A stretch of DNA of 16,707 bases from Aurantiacibacter poecillastricola (GCF_030730945.1 NZ_JAVAMS010000013.1:1-16707); one strand, 5' to 3'; counted from the first letter of the stretch, positions 7,385 through 14,827 are shown. Notes: a model not told the origin generated them from the letters alone. A program made the numbers and translations.

Positions 7385-8314
7385 ATGACCAATTCCCGCC
7401 GCACTGCTTCGACATCGCCCGCTCAGCGCATCACTGCCGCAATCATCGAGAAGCTAGAGCAAGGCACAAAGCCCTGGATCAAGCCGTGGCGCGGTGTGCC
7501 GGTCTCGCGGCCCTTGCGGAGCTGTGGGACGCCCTACCGCGGGATGAACACCTTCTGGTTGTGGATGGTGGCCGATGGCTGCGGCTACGCCTCGCCTTAC
7601 TGGATGACCTACCGCCAATGTCAGGCGCTCGGCGGACAGGTCCGCAAGGGTGAGAAATCGACCATCGCGATCTTCTACAAGAGCTACACTAAGGAGGTCG
7701 AGAACGCCGAAGGCGAAGCTGACACCGAGAACCGGCGCGTCCTCAAGGCTTATGCCGTGTTCAATGCCGACCAGTGCGACGGCCTCCCCGAGTTCTACCA
7801 TCCCAAGCCACTCATTGCCGCGCTGGAGCCCGAAGGACGCGAAGAGCGGCTTGATACCTTTTTCGCCGAGATCGGCGCTGACCTGCGGCATCATGGAGCC
7901 CAGGCCTATTACGAGCCGCAGCGTGACCGGGTCACCATGCCGCCAGCCGAACTCTTCGAAGCCTATGACCACTACTACGCAACGCTCGCCCACGAGCTGT
8001 CGCACTGGACGGGTCATTCTTCGCGGCTCGACCGCGATCTTAAGAACCGCTTCGGCAGCGACGCCTATGCTGCCGAAGAACTGATCGCAGAACTGTCCTC
8101 AGCAATTCTTGGGGCCGAACTGGGCCTTCCAGTCACCCACCTCGACCATCACGCCAGCTACATCGCGTCTTGGCTCCAGATCCTCAAATCGGACGAGCGC
8201 GCGATCCTGACCGCTGCGGCCAAGGCCGAGGAAGCGGCCAGCCTGTTACTTGACCTTGGTGGTCACCAATCCGACGAAAGCGAGACCGACATCGATCTCG
8301 TTGATGCAGCCTGA
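7385..8314 (+). CDS. ArdC-like antirestriction protein (ssDNA-binding domain plus zincin)
   Basis: This 309-aa protein starts at ATG 7385, placed after ATCAGGAGAACTCCC. The N-terminal ArdC-type ssDNA-binding domain (about 10-130) shows LEQGTKPWIKPW, YRGMNTFWLW, YWMTYRQCQALGGQVRKGEK and the AYAVFNADQC end strand. The C-terminal zincin-like metallopeptidase has HELSH at 203-207 and a likely third ligand in YAAEELIAELSSA (about 229-241). ArdC-type proteins from conjugative plasmids protect incoming DNA, particularly single strands, from restriction, which fits an early-transfer role here. Length and domain order are as usual for the family. The next gene begins 12 bases after the stop, so both are probably one transcript. 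Its leader suggests translational control. Confidence 0.88.
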   Translation: MTNSRRTASTSPAQRITAAIIEKLEQGTKPWIKPWRGVPVSRPLRSCGTPYRGMNTFWLWMVADGCGYASPYWMTYRQCQALGGQVRKGEKSTIAIFYKSYTKEVENAEGEADTENRRVLKAYAVFNADQCDGLPEFYHPKPLIAALEPEGREERLDTFFAEIGADLRHHGAQAYYEPQRDRVTMPPAELFEAYDHYYATLAHELSHWTGHSSRLDRDLKNRFGSDAYAAEELIAELSSAILGAELGLPVTHLDHHASYIASWLQILKSDERAILTAAAKAEEAASLLLDLGGHQSDESETDIDLVDAA

Positions 8315-8325
8315 GGAGCAATGAG

Positions 8326-8766
8326 ATGGGACGTTCCGTCAGCTATCCAACCGGCTCCGTGGTGGCCTTTCGCCTGCTTGATGACGGCGAAGACGACGAT
8401 GTCGACTGGGCCTACGAGTGCCTAGTCGACGAGGTCATCGATACCACGAAGGCGGCCTTTCCTTCCTTCGAGCGCTTCGAGGGATGGCGCGGCCGCGAGG
8501 ACCGTATCCTCCTGCGCAATGCCTTCGCGGATTGCGGCATATCGACCTATTGCGGCCTTGCCGCGATCTGGCTCGCAGAACGCGACGATGCGCGGTACTG
8601 GGAGGCCGACTTCTACAACCCACGAACGGCGAGAGCACGGCACTGGCTTGGCCAGGTCTCGGGTAGGTTCATCGACTTGGTTGGTGAGTTGTGCCTGGTC
8701 GGGCGGTTCTCAAATGGCGAAGCGATCTTCGAGCGCTCCCGATCCGCTTGCGCCACCGGGTCCTGA
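8326..8766 (+). CDS. Conserved-looking hypothetical protein, 146 aa
   Basis: ATG 8326 follows the ArdC-like stop by 12 bases, and the Shine-Dalgarno sequence GAGGAG overlaps that stop, so the two are coupled. The protein is acidic near the start (LLDDGEDDDVDWAYECLVDE) and contains ERFEGWRGREDRILLRNAFA followed by a cysteine pair region (DCGISTYCGLAAIWLAERDD). The second half is basic and aromatic (RYWEADFYNPRTARARHWLG). No signal peptide, membrane segment or known catalytic motif is visible. It is probably a soluble accessory protein of the element backbone. I do not recognise a family. Confidence 0.7.
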   Translation: MGRSVSYPTGSVVAFRLLDDGEDDDVDWAYECLVDEVIDTTKAAFPSFERFEGWRGREDRILLRNAFADCGISTYCGLAAIWLAERDDARYWEADFYNPRTARARHWLGQVSGRFIDLVGELCLVGRFSNGEAIFERSRSACATGS

Positions 8767-8985
8767 TCCTGCCTCATCCCTGTCCGCCGGGAGAGGCCCT
8801 TGGGCCGGTCGGGGCGCGCCGCAACCTGCGGCCCGTCGGCCCGTGTTGCCCGCGCCAGCCTAGGGCCGCAGGTTTCCCGCTACGCGGTGCGCCTTGCCCC
8901 TTTTCCCGGCCCTGATCGGGCTCCGGCGGACAGGCCCGAGGCAATGGTGCCTCCTCTCCTTGTCCCCGCGATCAGGAGACACCCC
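8767..8985 (+). promoter_or_regulatory. Non-coding structured leader before the DUF2493 gene
   Basis: This is 219 bases of GC-rich sequence with several short self-complementary stretches (for example GGCCC/GGGCC around 8796). At its end TCTCCT (8955-8960) is exactly complementary to AGGAGA (8974-8979), the Shine-Dalgarno sequence for ATG 8986, across a 13-base loop. The 10-base word CAGGTTTCCC (8869-8878) recurs in the SSB leader (10419-10428). An open frame from 8800 runs through this region into the DUF2493 gene, but it lacks a ribosome binding site and looks non-coding. Confidence 0.5.
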
Positions 8986-9921
8986 ATGTACGACAGCTTC
9001 ATCGATCAGTTGAGCGGCCTCGACCTTTCAGGCCTCAGCATCAGGCCAGCCCCTTTCAACGAGACCGACTTTCCCTGCGAGGATGCGATCGACCAGACGC
9101 TTGGTGCCGTATGGTCCGACCTCTTCGCGATGTTTTCCGACACGGCCCTGGAAGCTGATGCCGAGGATATTGCCTGGGGCATGGTCAATCTCTTTCACCG
9201 TGCCGTCAGTCGGAAGTCCGCTCAGCTCGACCGGGCCAGCGACGAGATCCGGGTCCTCCTCGCATCAGCCGATGGCTCCGAAGTGCACTCGAGCAATCTG
9301 GAAGAGCAGGTCGAACGTGCACAGGCTGCCGAAGCCAGCATGCTGGCCTTCGAGCAGATGCGCGAGGCTGCGGCAGCACTCTACCGCGACGAGACCGGTT
9401 CATCGTGGAAGCCCGTTTCCGGCTCGCGCACGAGCCATTCGCGAAACCTCACATCGGCCGTGATCGATGCCCGCGACTTCCTCCGCGCACGCGCAGAGAA
9501 CCGGCGTCATGCTTTGATTCCGGAAGGAACTCCAATCGTCTTTGCCGGTGGTCGTCAGAGCTTCGAGAACGCTGAAGACGCGCGCGCCTATGCCGACAAT
9601 ATCTGGGCGACGCTGGACAAGGTTCGCGATGTGGTTCCCGATCTCTACCTGGTTCATGGCGGCGACGGCAAGGGTGCCGATCGTCTGGCAGCGAGTTGGG
9701 CCGAGCGCCGCGAAGTGCAGCAGCTGACTTACTCGCTCGATCGTCGCCTCGGTGCCCGCGCCGGCTTCAAGCGCAACGAGCAGATGCTCTCGCTCAATCC
9801 ACGCTACGTTGTCGCCTTCCCGGGCAATGGCGTGACCGAACGACTGGTGATCGATGCTAAGACGCGGCGGATCACCGTGGTCGATCGTCGCGGCCTCTTG
9901 GGCACTTCTCCTGGGGGCTGA
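8986..9921 (+). CDS. DUF2493-domain protein (Rossmann-like nucleotide-binding)
   Basis: This 311-aa protein starts at ATG 8986 after ATCAGGAGACACCCC. Residues 1-70 are of unknown fold, 75-135 look like a long helix or coiled coil (SRKSAQLDRASDEIRVLLAS, SNLEEQVERAQAAEASMLAF), and 180-300 form the DUF2493 domain. That domain shows a starting beta strand and glycine turn IVFAGGR (184-190), LVHGGDGKGADRLAASWAE (222-240) and FKRNEQML (261-268). DUF2493 is related to the SLOG/DprA-type Rossmann folds that bind nucleotides or nucleotide-derived ligands. Members are common on plasmids and phages, but no function is settled. The N-terminal extension is typical of the plasmid form. The role in this element is unknown. 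Confidence 0.82.
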   Translation: MYDSFIDQLSGLDLSGLSIRPAPFNETDFPCEDAIDQTLGAVWSDLFAMFSDTALEADAEDIAWGMVNLFHRAVSRKSAQLDRASDEIRVLLASADGSEVHSSNLEEQVERAQAAEASMLAFEQMREAAAALYRDETGSSWKPVSGSRTSHSRNLTSAVIDARDFLRARAENRRHALIPEGTPIVFAGGRQSFENAEDARAYADNIWATLDKVRDVVPDLYLVHGGDGKGADRLAASWAERREVQQLTYSLDRRLGARAGFKRNEQMLSLNPRYVVAFPGNGVTERLVIDAKTRRITVVDRRGLLGTSPGG

Positions 9922-9991
9922 GGGGTCCTTCATCATCTTCATCTGAATTGCCTGGATGTGCATTCGGCGCTGAGCCGACTATGGACTGGTC

Positions 9992-10261
9992 ATGCAACTT
10001 GACGATCTGCTGCAGCGCTACTTTGCCACCACCGACCTCTCCGGGGTTGCTCCCGACACGTTGTCAGCCGGCATCGAGCATTGCCGGGTCGATCTCGGCC
10101 TTGAGGAGGACCGAGGCAAGCGCTTTGCACTGTGGTCGTTCCTGCACATGTTCGGGTCCGCCCCCGATCTCGATGTGGCGTTCGAAAACGAGGAGGACCG
10201 GGAGGCCGCGCGCAACTTCATGGATCTGCTGGCGGCATCGGAAGGCGAAGGCGAAGCCTGA
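9992..10261 (+). CDS. Hypothetical acidic protein, 89 aa
   Basis: This small acidic protein begins MQLDDLLQRYFATTDLSGVA and ends MDLLAASEGEGEA. The coding sequence has the same strong third-position GC bias as its neighbours, and it lies 70 bases after the DUF2493 stop on the same strand. No convincing Shine-Dalgarno sequence precedes ATG 9992 (TGGACTGG is the nearest purine-containing stretch), so the start is less certain or translation is weak. A helical fold seems likely from the leucine spacing. No family is recognised. Confidence 0.6.
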   Translation: MQLDDLLQRYFATTDLSGVAPDTLSAGIEHCRVDLGLEEDRGKRFALWSFLHMFGSAPDLDVAFENEEDREAARNFMDLLAASEGEGEA

Positions 10262-10531
10262 TTGCAAGCGCCGGTCACGGCACCTTCAGATCCGCACCCG
10301 ATACCCATCCGGCTTTCTTCGCGAACAGTCCTGAACCAGGTCAGCTGAGGACAGCAACCCGTTCCTTTCCGGCCGTGTTGTCGCGCTTCGCGCGCCTGCC
10401 CGCACCACCCGTCATGAACAGGTTTCCCTTGGAGCTTCGCTCCTGCGGTGCAGTCCTCCCATGCCCTGCTTCTTCTGGATGTTCGCAAGCCGGAGATGGT
10501 CTTCGGTTTGAGGAACTGAAGGACTACTATC
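10262..10531 (+). promoter_or_regulatory. Non-coding leader before ssb (270 bases)
   Basis: No gene is visible. The stretch holds a hairpin candidate GTCCT/AGGAC (10328-10332, 10348-10352), a short GCGC-TTC-GCGC stem near 10383, and the word CAGGTTTCCC (10419-10428) shared with the DUF2493 leader. The Shine-Dalgarno sequence GAAGGA (10518-10523) stands eight bases before ATG 10532. It can pair only weakly with GTCTTC upstream, so a blocking hairpin is not convincing here. Confidence 0.35.
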
Positions 10532-10930
10532 ATGACCAATATCGCAATCCTCACCGGCCGCATCGCTCGCGATCCCGACACTCGCGAGACCAAGGGCGGC
10601 ACCAATGTCACCGGGATCACCGTCGTCACCGATCGCCCCGCCCGCGACAAGGATGGCAAGACCTACAAGGACGAGAACGGCTACACCGCCAAGGAAAGCG
10701 AGTTCCACCGGGTGACCTGCTTCAACGGCCTCGCCAAGACGGTCGGCCAGTACTGCTCCAAGGGCCAGTTGGTCAGCGTCCAGGGCCGCATCCACTACAC
10801 CCAGTGGGAGGACAAGGACGGGGTCACGCGCTACGGCACCGAGATCCTCGCGGACAAGGTCGACTTCCTCAGCCGCGGCAACGGCTCGGGTGACGAGAAC
10901 GACAACACCGACGCTCCCGAGATCGACTGA
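10532..10930 (+). CDS. ssb: Single-stranded DNA-binding protein (mobile-element type)
   Basis: This 132-aa protein has an OB fold over residues 1-112. It shows the SSB start MTNIAILTGRIARDPDTRET, the central FHRVTCFNGLAKTVGQYCSK segment with aromatic and basic binding positions, and the final strands QLVSVQGRIHYTQWEDKDGV and RYGTEILADKVDFL. It would coat single-stranded DNA in conjugative transfer or replication. It is shorter than chromosomal SSB, and the acidic tail ends in DNTDAPEID without the final Phe of the usual DDIPF-type tip. Recruitment of host repair proteins may therefore be reduced. The start is supported by GAAGGA eight bases upstream. A strong terminator follows 24 bases after the stop, ending the backbone transcript. 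Confidence 0.92.
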   Translation: MTNIAILTGRIARDPDTRETKGGTNVTGITVVTDRPARDKDGKTYKDENGYTAKESEFHRVTCFNGLAKTVGQYCSKGQLVSVQGRIHYTQWEDKDGVTRYGTEILADKVDFLSRGNGSGDENDNTDAPEID

Positions 10931-10954
10931 CATCCATCATCATCGATCCCCATC

Positions 10955-10992
10955 AGAGGGGCGCTGTCCAGACCGGACAGCGCCCCTCTTTG
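10955..10992 (+). terminator. Strong rho-independent terminator after ssb
   Basis: A perfect 15-bp inverted repeat, AGAGGGGCGCTGTCC (10955-10969) and its complement (10975-10989), surrounds the loop AGACC. T-rich sequence follows. It separates ssb from the convergent minus-strand gene whose stop is at 10997. Confidence 0.92.
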
Positions 10993-10996
10993 TGTT

Positions 10997-11263
10997 CTAA
11001 CCGGACGATGCCTGGGGCTCGCGAGCGGGAGCAGAGCGGGCTGTTTCCAGCCGCCGCAGGCCTTCTTCTTCGCCCAGCTTGCCGAGCAGTTCACCGGCCT
11101 TCCTGATGGCCTTCTTCGAGAAGGTCTCGATACCTGTGCCGAGCAGCATCTGGCCCAATTCAGTGGCAGCCTTCTCTTCCAGTTCACGCTGCCGCTGGTC
11201 GAGCACTTCCCGGTCGGCTTCGAGTTTCTTCAATGCGGCAATCGCGCTTCGTTGTGATGGCAT
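10997..11263 (-). CDS. Small helical accessory protein, 88 aa
   Basis: This 88-aa protein begins MPSQRSAIAALKKLEADREV and is strongly predicted to be helical and coiled-coil through EVLDQRQRELEEKAATELGQ. It then shows MLLGTGIETFSKKAIRKAGE and a leucine-rich end. The start ATG 11263 is preceded by AAAGGA. I recall similar short proteins on sphingomonad plasmids, grouped as a domain of unknown function, but I cannot name the family with confidence. It is transcribed toward the ssb terminator and away from the long leader at 11264-11598. No enzymatic motif is visible. A structural or DNA-associated role would fit but is not shown. Confidence 0.72.
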   Translation of the reverse strand: MPSQRSAIAALKKLEADREVLDQRQRELEEKAATELGQMLLGTGIETFSKKAIRKAGELLGKLGEEEGLRRLETARSAPAREPQASSG

Positions 11264-11598
11264 ATGGGGGTCCTTTCAATAATCCCCTTGTGGCGGCAGC
11301 CCGCACGCTCTCTGCCCCGGATCCAGGCATGTAGGAAAACGAAATCTGACCTCGCGCCAGGAGGAAAGGTGAGAGGGTCCTGGCTCACGGAACACACATG
11401 CTGACGGGGCTGCAACCACCGCGTCAAGGACGGCGGGGCCCCACGATTTTGCCTCCCCTTCGCTGACGCTACGGTCCGACAAAACCGTTACCCCCACCGC
11501 CGCTTCGCGGTCGCCCATGCGGGCGATCCTGTGACCCGGCGGCCGCATCCCCGTCCGCCAACCTCCTGTCGGCTTCCCGACAAAATCAGGAGGATATC
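11264..11598 (+). promoter_or_regulatory. 335-base divergent non-coding region ending in a Shine-Dalgarno hairpin
   Basis: This region separates the minus-strand 88-aa gene from the plus-strand 73-aa gene, so it should hold promoters for both. Frames across it look non-coding. At its right end CCTCCTG (11562-11568) pairs exactly with CAGGAGG (11587-11593), the Shine-Dalgarno sequence of the 73-aa gene. The inner TCGG/CCGA (11569-11572, 11577-11580) stacks on it around CTTC, with CAAAAT bulged. GC-rich repeats such as CCGCTTCGCGG near 11501 suggest further structure. Confidence 0.55.
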
Positions 11599-11820
11599 AT
11601 GGCTACACTTGCAACGGTTCAGACCACTTCGAACAGCTACTTCGAGGCACTTGCCACCGCCGAACGGCGGGCACTGCACAGCTTCTTCGACCAGCACGTC
11701 ATCGAGGACGGCGATCTCGGTTACTTCGCACTCGACGAGGGTGACTACAACGCCCTGCCGGCACACCTGGCACACCGCGTGGTGCACACGGTACATGGGG
11801 GCATGCTCGACGAATACTGA
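11599..11820 (+). CDS. Hypothetical acidic protein, 73 aa
   Basis: This 73-aa protein starts at ATG 11599, six bases after CAGGAGG. It begins MATLATVQTTSNSYFEALAT, continues with ERRALHSFFDQHVIEDGDLG and ends VVHTVHGGMLDEY. It is acidic and probably helical, without membrane segment or known motif. It stands alone between a structured leader and its own terminator, so it is an independent transcription unit with its own control. Third-position GC bias and the good ribosome binding site support a real gene. No family is recognised. Confidence 0.7.
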   Translation: MATLATVQTTSNSYFEALATAERRALHSFFDQHVIEDGDLGYFALDEGDYNALPAHLAHRVVHTVHGGMLDEY

Positions 11821-11829
11821 AGCGCCGAC

Positions 11830-11865
11830 AAGGGCGGGGCCGGTGACGGTTCCCGCCCTTTTTTC
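11830..11865 (+). terminator. Rho-independent terminator after the 73-aa gene
   Basis: The perfect 9-base arms AAGGGCGGG (11830-11838) and CCCGCCCTT (11852-11860) lie before a six-T run (11859-11864), starting nine bases after the stop codon. Confidence 0.88.
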
Positions 11866-12304
11866 ATGCTCGCATGCGTTGGAGACGGGGCGTGAAATTG
11901 AGCGGGGCTGTGGACGCGCTCTGTCCCGCGCAGCCGGTGCTGCGCTCCTGAGGGCGGGGCCTGATTTGTTTCCGGGCCCCGCACGCACTTGCGCACCGGA
12001 ACCGAGTCGGACCAGCGCGCGCGGCAGGACCGACAGACCCCGTTCCTGCCGCTCCACACGTGGTCCTTGGCCGGTCCCTCTTGCGCAGGTGCGGTCTATT
12101 GTTTGCAAGGGCGACAGGGCACTGCCGCTCGCTGTCATTGGTCAATGGAGAGGGTTGCTCACGCTCCCGAGGTAAGGGAAGGCAATGACCCTTGAGACAG
12201 AACAGCCGAGGTCACTGGTCACCACCCGCGCAATTGGGGATGAGATGCACACCGTACGCCGCCATGCGGCAGAAAGAGATTGTTAAGCAATAGTTTACGC
12301 GAAG
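11866..12304. other. Gene-free region upstream of the recombinase pair
   Basis: About 440 bases without a credible gene; open frames exist on both strands but are arginine-, proline- and serine-rich with no ribosome binding sites. Structures seen: GCGGGGCC (11954-11961) with GGCCCCGC (11975-11982); CATTG-GT-CAATG (12136-12147); tandem GGTCACT/GGTCACC (12210-12223); GCCGC-CAT-GCGGC (12258-12270); and the near-palindrome ATTGTTAAGCAAT (12279-12291). The position before an integrase gene makes it a candidate for an attachment site, recombinase binding sites or the integrase promoter. None is demonstrated. Confidence 0.4.
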
Positions 12305-12328
12305 TTGTTCCTCTACAAAGAGGAGCAA
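12305..12328 (+). promoter_or_regulatory. Hairpin covering the ribosome binding site of the first recombinase
   Basis: TTGTTCCTCT (12305-12314) pairs with AGAGGAGCAA (12319-12328) around an ACAA loop, ten pairs with one G-U. The second arm contains the AGAGGAG Shine-Dalgarno sequence, and ATG 12333 starts four bases after the stem. The structure would keep translation of the recombinase low unless it is opened. Confidence 0.7.
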
Positions 12329-12332
12329 GTCA

Positions 12333-13589
12333 ATGCAAGCAAATGGCTATCTGCTACCAGCGAATGAAGCCACGAATCATGCCGCAACACGATCCGGTGA
12401 GGGGCGCGGGAGTGGTGAAAAGGCAAAGCCGTCCAACCGGGTTAGGCTCAACGGCAACATCGTCCGACGCAAACCGGGCAAGCGCATCCGCGAGTATTGG
12501 GATGTTGACCTGCCGGGCTTTGGCCTGCGGGTAAATCCTGGCGGCAGGCGGACATGGTTCGTGCTGTTCCGCCAGCGCGGCAAGCTGCGGCGGGTTTCGC
12601 TGGGGACCTCCCGCGACATCTCACCCGCCACAGCCCGCCGCCTCGCGAGGGCGAAGCTGGCAGAGGTCACTCTCGATGGGTTGCCGACGCGCAAGAAGGC
12701 CCGCGCTGCGCAGAAGAGCGATGCACCTTTGCTGCGCGACTACGCCGAACGCTTCTGGGCCGACTACGCGCGGCACTGGAAGCCTTCGACCCGCAAACGC
12801 AACGAGAGCGCCATCTTCAAGGAAATCCTCGGTGCGTTTGGCGATCGGCGCGTCGACGATCTGGCGAAGGGCGACATCCTGTTCTGGCGCGACAGCTTTG
12901 TCGAACGCCCCGGCGTGTTCAACCGCACCTTGCCGGTGTTCTCGGTGATGATGGGATACGCGGAGCGCCTAGGCTTGCGTCCCCGTGGTTCCAATCCCTG
13001 CAAGGGCACGCCGCGCTACAAGCGCAAACCGATGGAGCGGTTTCTGTCGCCACATGAATACGCGCGGCTAGCCACGGCATTGCGGGACTACGAGGCGGAG
13101 CAGCCGCTCTATGTCACGGCGATCCGCCTGCTGATCTTCACCGGCGCACGTTGCGGAGAGATCGAGCAACTGCGCTGGGAATGGGTTCAGGAACCGCGCC
13201 TGATGCTGCCTGATAGCAAGACCGGAGCGAAGATCGTCTATCTCAACCGGCAGGCTATCGATGTGATTGATTCGCTCCCAGACCGGAAAGCAACCGGCCT
13301 GCTGTTTCCCTCGTTCCGCAATCCCGACAAGCCGATCACGCTCGGCATCCATTGGTCGAAAATCCGCAATTGCGCAGCATTGCCGGATGTGCGCCTACAT
13401 GACCTGCGCCACAGCTTTGCCTCGGTCGCGATCCGGGACAACATCTCGCTCATGGTCATCGGCAAGCTGCTGGGCCATGCGCTGGCAGAAACGACGACCC
13501 GATACGCGCACCTGTCCGACGAGATCGTCGCCGATGCCGCCGAGCGCGTATCCGGCTCTATCGCGCGCCTGATCGGAGTGGAGCAATGA
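12333..13589 (+). CDS. Tyrosine recombinase/integrase 1
   Basis: This 418-aa integrase has an arm-binding-like N-terminus (about 40-110, with LPGFGLRVNPGGRRTWFVLF), a SAM-like core-binding domain (130-215, LLRDYAERFWADYARHWKPS) and a catalytic domain (235-410). All expected residues are present: R273 (FTGARCGEIEQL), K296 (DSKTGAK), H356 and R359 (LHDLRHSF), H382 (KLLGHAL) and the nucleophile Y391 (TTTRYAHL). It would catalyse site-specific insertion or excision of the element through a covalent phosphotyrosine. Length is normal for element integrases. The first 35 residues are low in hydrophobics and may be an extension from an early start. The gene overlaps the next recombinase by ATGA (13586-13589), so the two are co-translated. 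Its ribosome binding site is folded in a hairpin. Confidence 0.92.
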   Translation: MQANGYLLPANEATNHAATRSGEGRGSGEKAKPSNRVRLNGNIVRRKPGKRIREYWDVDLPGFGLRVNPGGRRTWFVLFRQRGKLRRVSLGTSRDISPATARRLARAKLAEVTLDGLPTRKKARAAQKSDAPLLRDYAERFWADYARHWKPSTRKRNESAIFKEILGAFGDRRVDDLAKGDILFWRDSFVERPGVFNRTLPVFSVMMGYAERLGLRPRGSNPCKGTPRYKRKPMERFLSPHEYARLATALRDYEAEQPLYVTAIRLLIFTGARCGEIEQLRWEWVQEPRLMLPDSKTGAKIVYLNRQAIDVIDSLPDRKATGLLFPSFRNPDKPITLGIHWSKIRNCAALPDVRLHDLRHSFASVAIRDNISLMVIGKLLGHALAETTTRYAHLSDEIVADAAERVSGSIARLIGVEQ

Positions 13590-14827
13590 ACGCGCTGACC
13601 CTGCGTGGGATCGTCGCCGAGGAACTGGGCAGTCTCCGGCTCCATGTGATCGGCAAGTGCAGTGGCCTGGGTGAGCTGCGCAAGACGTGCTGGACGCGCG
13701 AACTGCCGGGATTTGGCACCCGGCATTATGCGAGCGGACGCAAGGTCTATATCGTCCAGGCGCGAATGGAAGGGCGCACCCGCACGGTGACGATCGGCAA
13801 CGCCAAGGTGCTGAGCCGCGTGCAGGCGATGGATGTGGCGCGCCGAGTGCTGCTGCGCGCCCAAACTGGCGACAATCCGGCGGAGGAGCGCAAGCGGTTG
13901 CGCAAGGTTCCGTCCTACCGCGACTTCCTGAAAACCTACTGGGAGCGCGTGTCGCCGAGATGGAAGCCTTCAACGCTCTACACCCATCGCTACTACAAGC
14001 GGAAATACCTCGACCGGGCATTCGAAGGGCTGTTCCTCGACGAGATCGAGGAACGCCATGTGCAGGAATGGTTCAACCGGATCACCAACACGGGCGGCCC
14101 GGGTGCTGCCAATCGTTGCGGGGAAATCCTTCGCGCCATGTTCAACAAGGCCGAGCAATGGGGCGTGCGGCCCGAAGGCTCGAACCCGTGCCTCTACATC
14201 CGCAAGAACAAGGGGCGGAAGTGCGAGCGCTTCCTGTCCGATCAGGAGTTCCGACGGATTGGCGAAGTGATCGACCGCCACCGCAAGACCTTCCCACTGC
14301 ATTGCGCTGCGATCAGCCTGCTGATCCTGACCGGCTGCCGCAAGTCGGAGATCACCTGCCTCAAATGGAACGAGGTGCGGGGAAGGCGCTTGCTTCTCAC
14401 CGACAGCAAGACCGGCCCGCGCACGGTCTGGCTGGCCGAAGCGGCAGCGACGATACTGCACGCCCTGCCGCGCCGGGAGAAGCAGCGTTACGTGTTCTGG
14501 AATCCGGCCACCCAGCGACCGATCACGGATATTGGCAATCTGTGGAGCAAGCTGCGCGACGAGGCAGGCCTTCCCGGCGTCCGCATCCACGATCTACGGC
14601 ACAGCTTTGCCAGCCATGCCGCCGCTCATTCCGAAACCCTGCCGATGATCGGCAAGCTGCTCGGTCATGCCGATGTGCGCACGACGACCCGCTACGCACA
14701 CCTTGACGATGGTCATGTCATCGAGGCAGCGCAGCGTATCGGCGACCTGATCGAGCGCAGCATGAGCGGTTCATATTCATTGAACCATAACACTATGTAT
14801 GATAGCGGGCCATTGCTGCATGACTGA
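13586..14827 (+). CDS. Tyrosine recombinase/integrase 2
   Basis: This 413-aa integrase follows the first with a 4-base overlap. It repeats the same domain plan: an arm-binding-like region (35-95, ELPGFGTRHYASGRKVYIVQ), a core-binding domain (105-200, SYRDFLKTYWERVSPRWKPS) and a catalytic domain with R252 (LTGCRKSEITCL), K275 (DSKTGPR), H335 and R338 (IHDLRHSF), H361 (KLLGHAD) and Y370 (TTTRYAHL). Both genes share RWKPST/HWKPST, GSNPC and the catalytic boxes at clearly diverged overall sequence, so they look like old duplicates rather than a recent copy. Both active sites are complete, so they may act as a heteromeric pair. The 3' end (about 14765-14827) is AT-rich compared with the body and overlaps the toxin start. 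Confidence 0.92.
   Translation: MNALTLRGIVAEELGSLRLHVIGKCSGLGELRKTCWTRELPGFGTRHYASGRKVYIVQARMEGRTRTVTIGNAKVLSRVQAMDVARRVLLRAQTGDNPAEERKRLRKVPSYRDFLKTYWERVSPRWKPSTLYTHRYYKRKYLDRAFEGLFLDEIEERHVQEWFNRITNTGGPGAANRCGEILRAMFNKAEQWGVRPEGSNPCLYIRKNKGRKCERFLSDQEFRRIGEVIDRHRKTFPLHCAAISLLILTGCRKSEITCLKWNEVRGRRLLLTDSKTGPRTVWLAEAAATILHALPRREKQRYVFWNPATQRPITDIGNLWSKLRDEAGLPGVRIHDLRHSFASHAAAHSETLPMIGKLLGHADVRTTTRYAHLDDGHVIEAAQRIGDLIERSMSGSYSLNHNTMYDSGPLLHD
14769..14803 (+). promoter_or_regulatory. Possible promoter/operator of the toxin-antitoxin pair inside the integrase 2 end
   Basis: An AT-rich patch in GC-rich DNA contains the inverted repeat GTTCA-N7-TGAAC (14769-14773, 14781-14785) and a -10-like TATGAT (14798-14803), with a weak TTCATT 16 bases upstream. 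Toxin-antitoxin operons are usually autoregulated through such palindromes. The evidence is only sequence resemblance. Confidence 0.35.

Noticed and set aside
7162..7404. 80-codon minus-strand frame across the ArdC leader
   Set aside because: It overlaps the ribosome binding site and hairpin of the ArdC-like gene, has no Shine-Dalgarno sequence and no recognisable protein pattern.
8800..8985. N-terminal extension of the DUF2493 protein from 8800
   Set aside because: The frame is open but no ribosome binding site precedes it, and ATG 8986 has the strong ATCAGGAGA site found before other backbone genes.
10132..10893. 253-codon plus-strand frame overlapping ssb
   Set aside because: It runs through the ssb gene in a shifted frame, is full of Arg/Gly/Pro, and has no ribosome binding site.
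11488..12175. Long open frames on both strands (216 and 214 codons) around the 73-aa gene
   Set aside because: Their composition is rich in Arg, Pro and Ser, they lack ribosome binding sites, and they cross a strong terminator and structured leaders.
13970..14590. 206-codon minus-strand frame opposite integrase 2
   Set aside because: It is antisense to a complete recombinase with all catalytic residues; no start signal.
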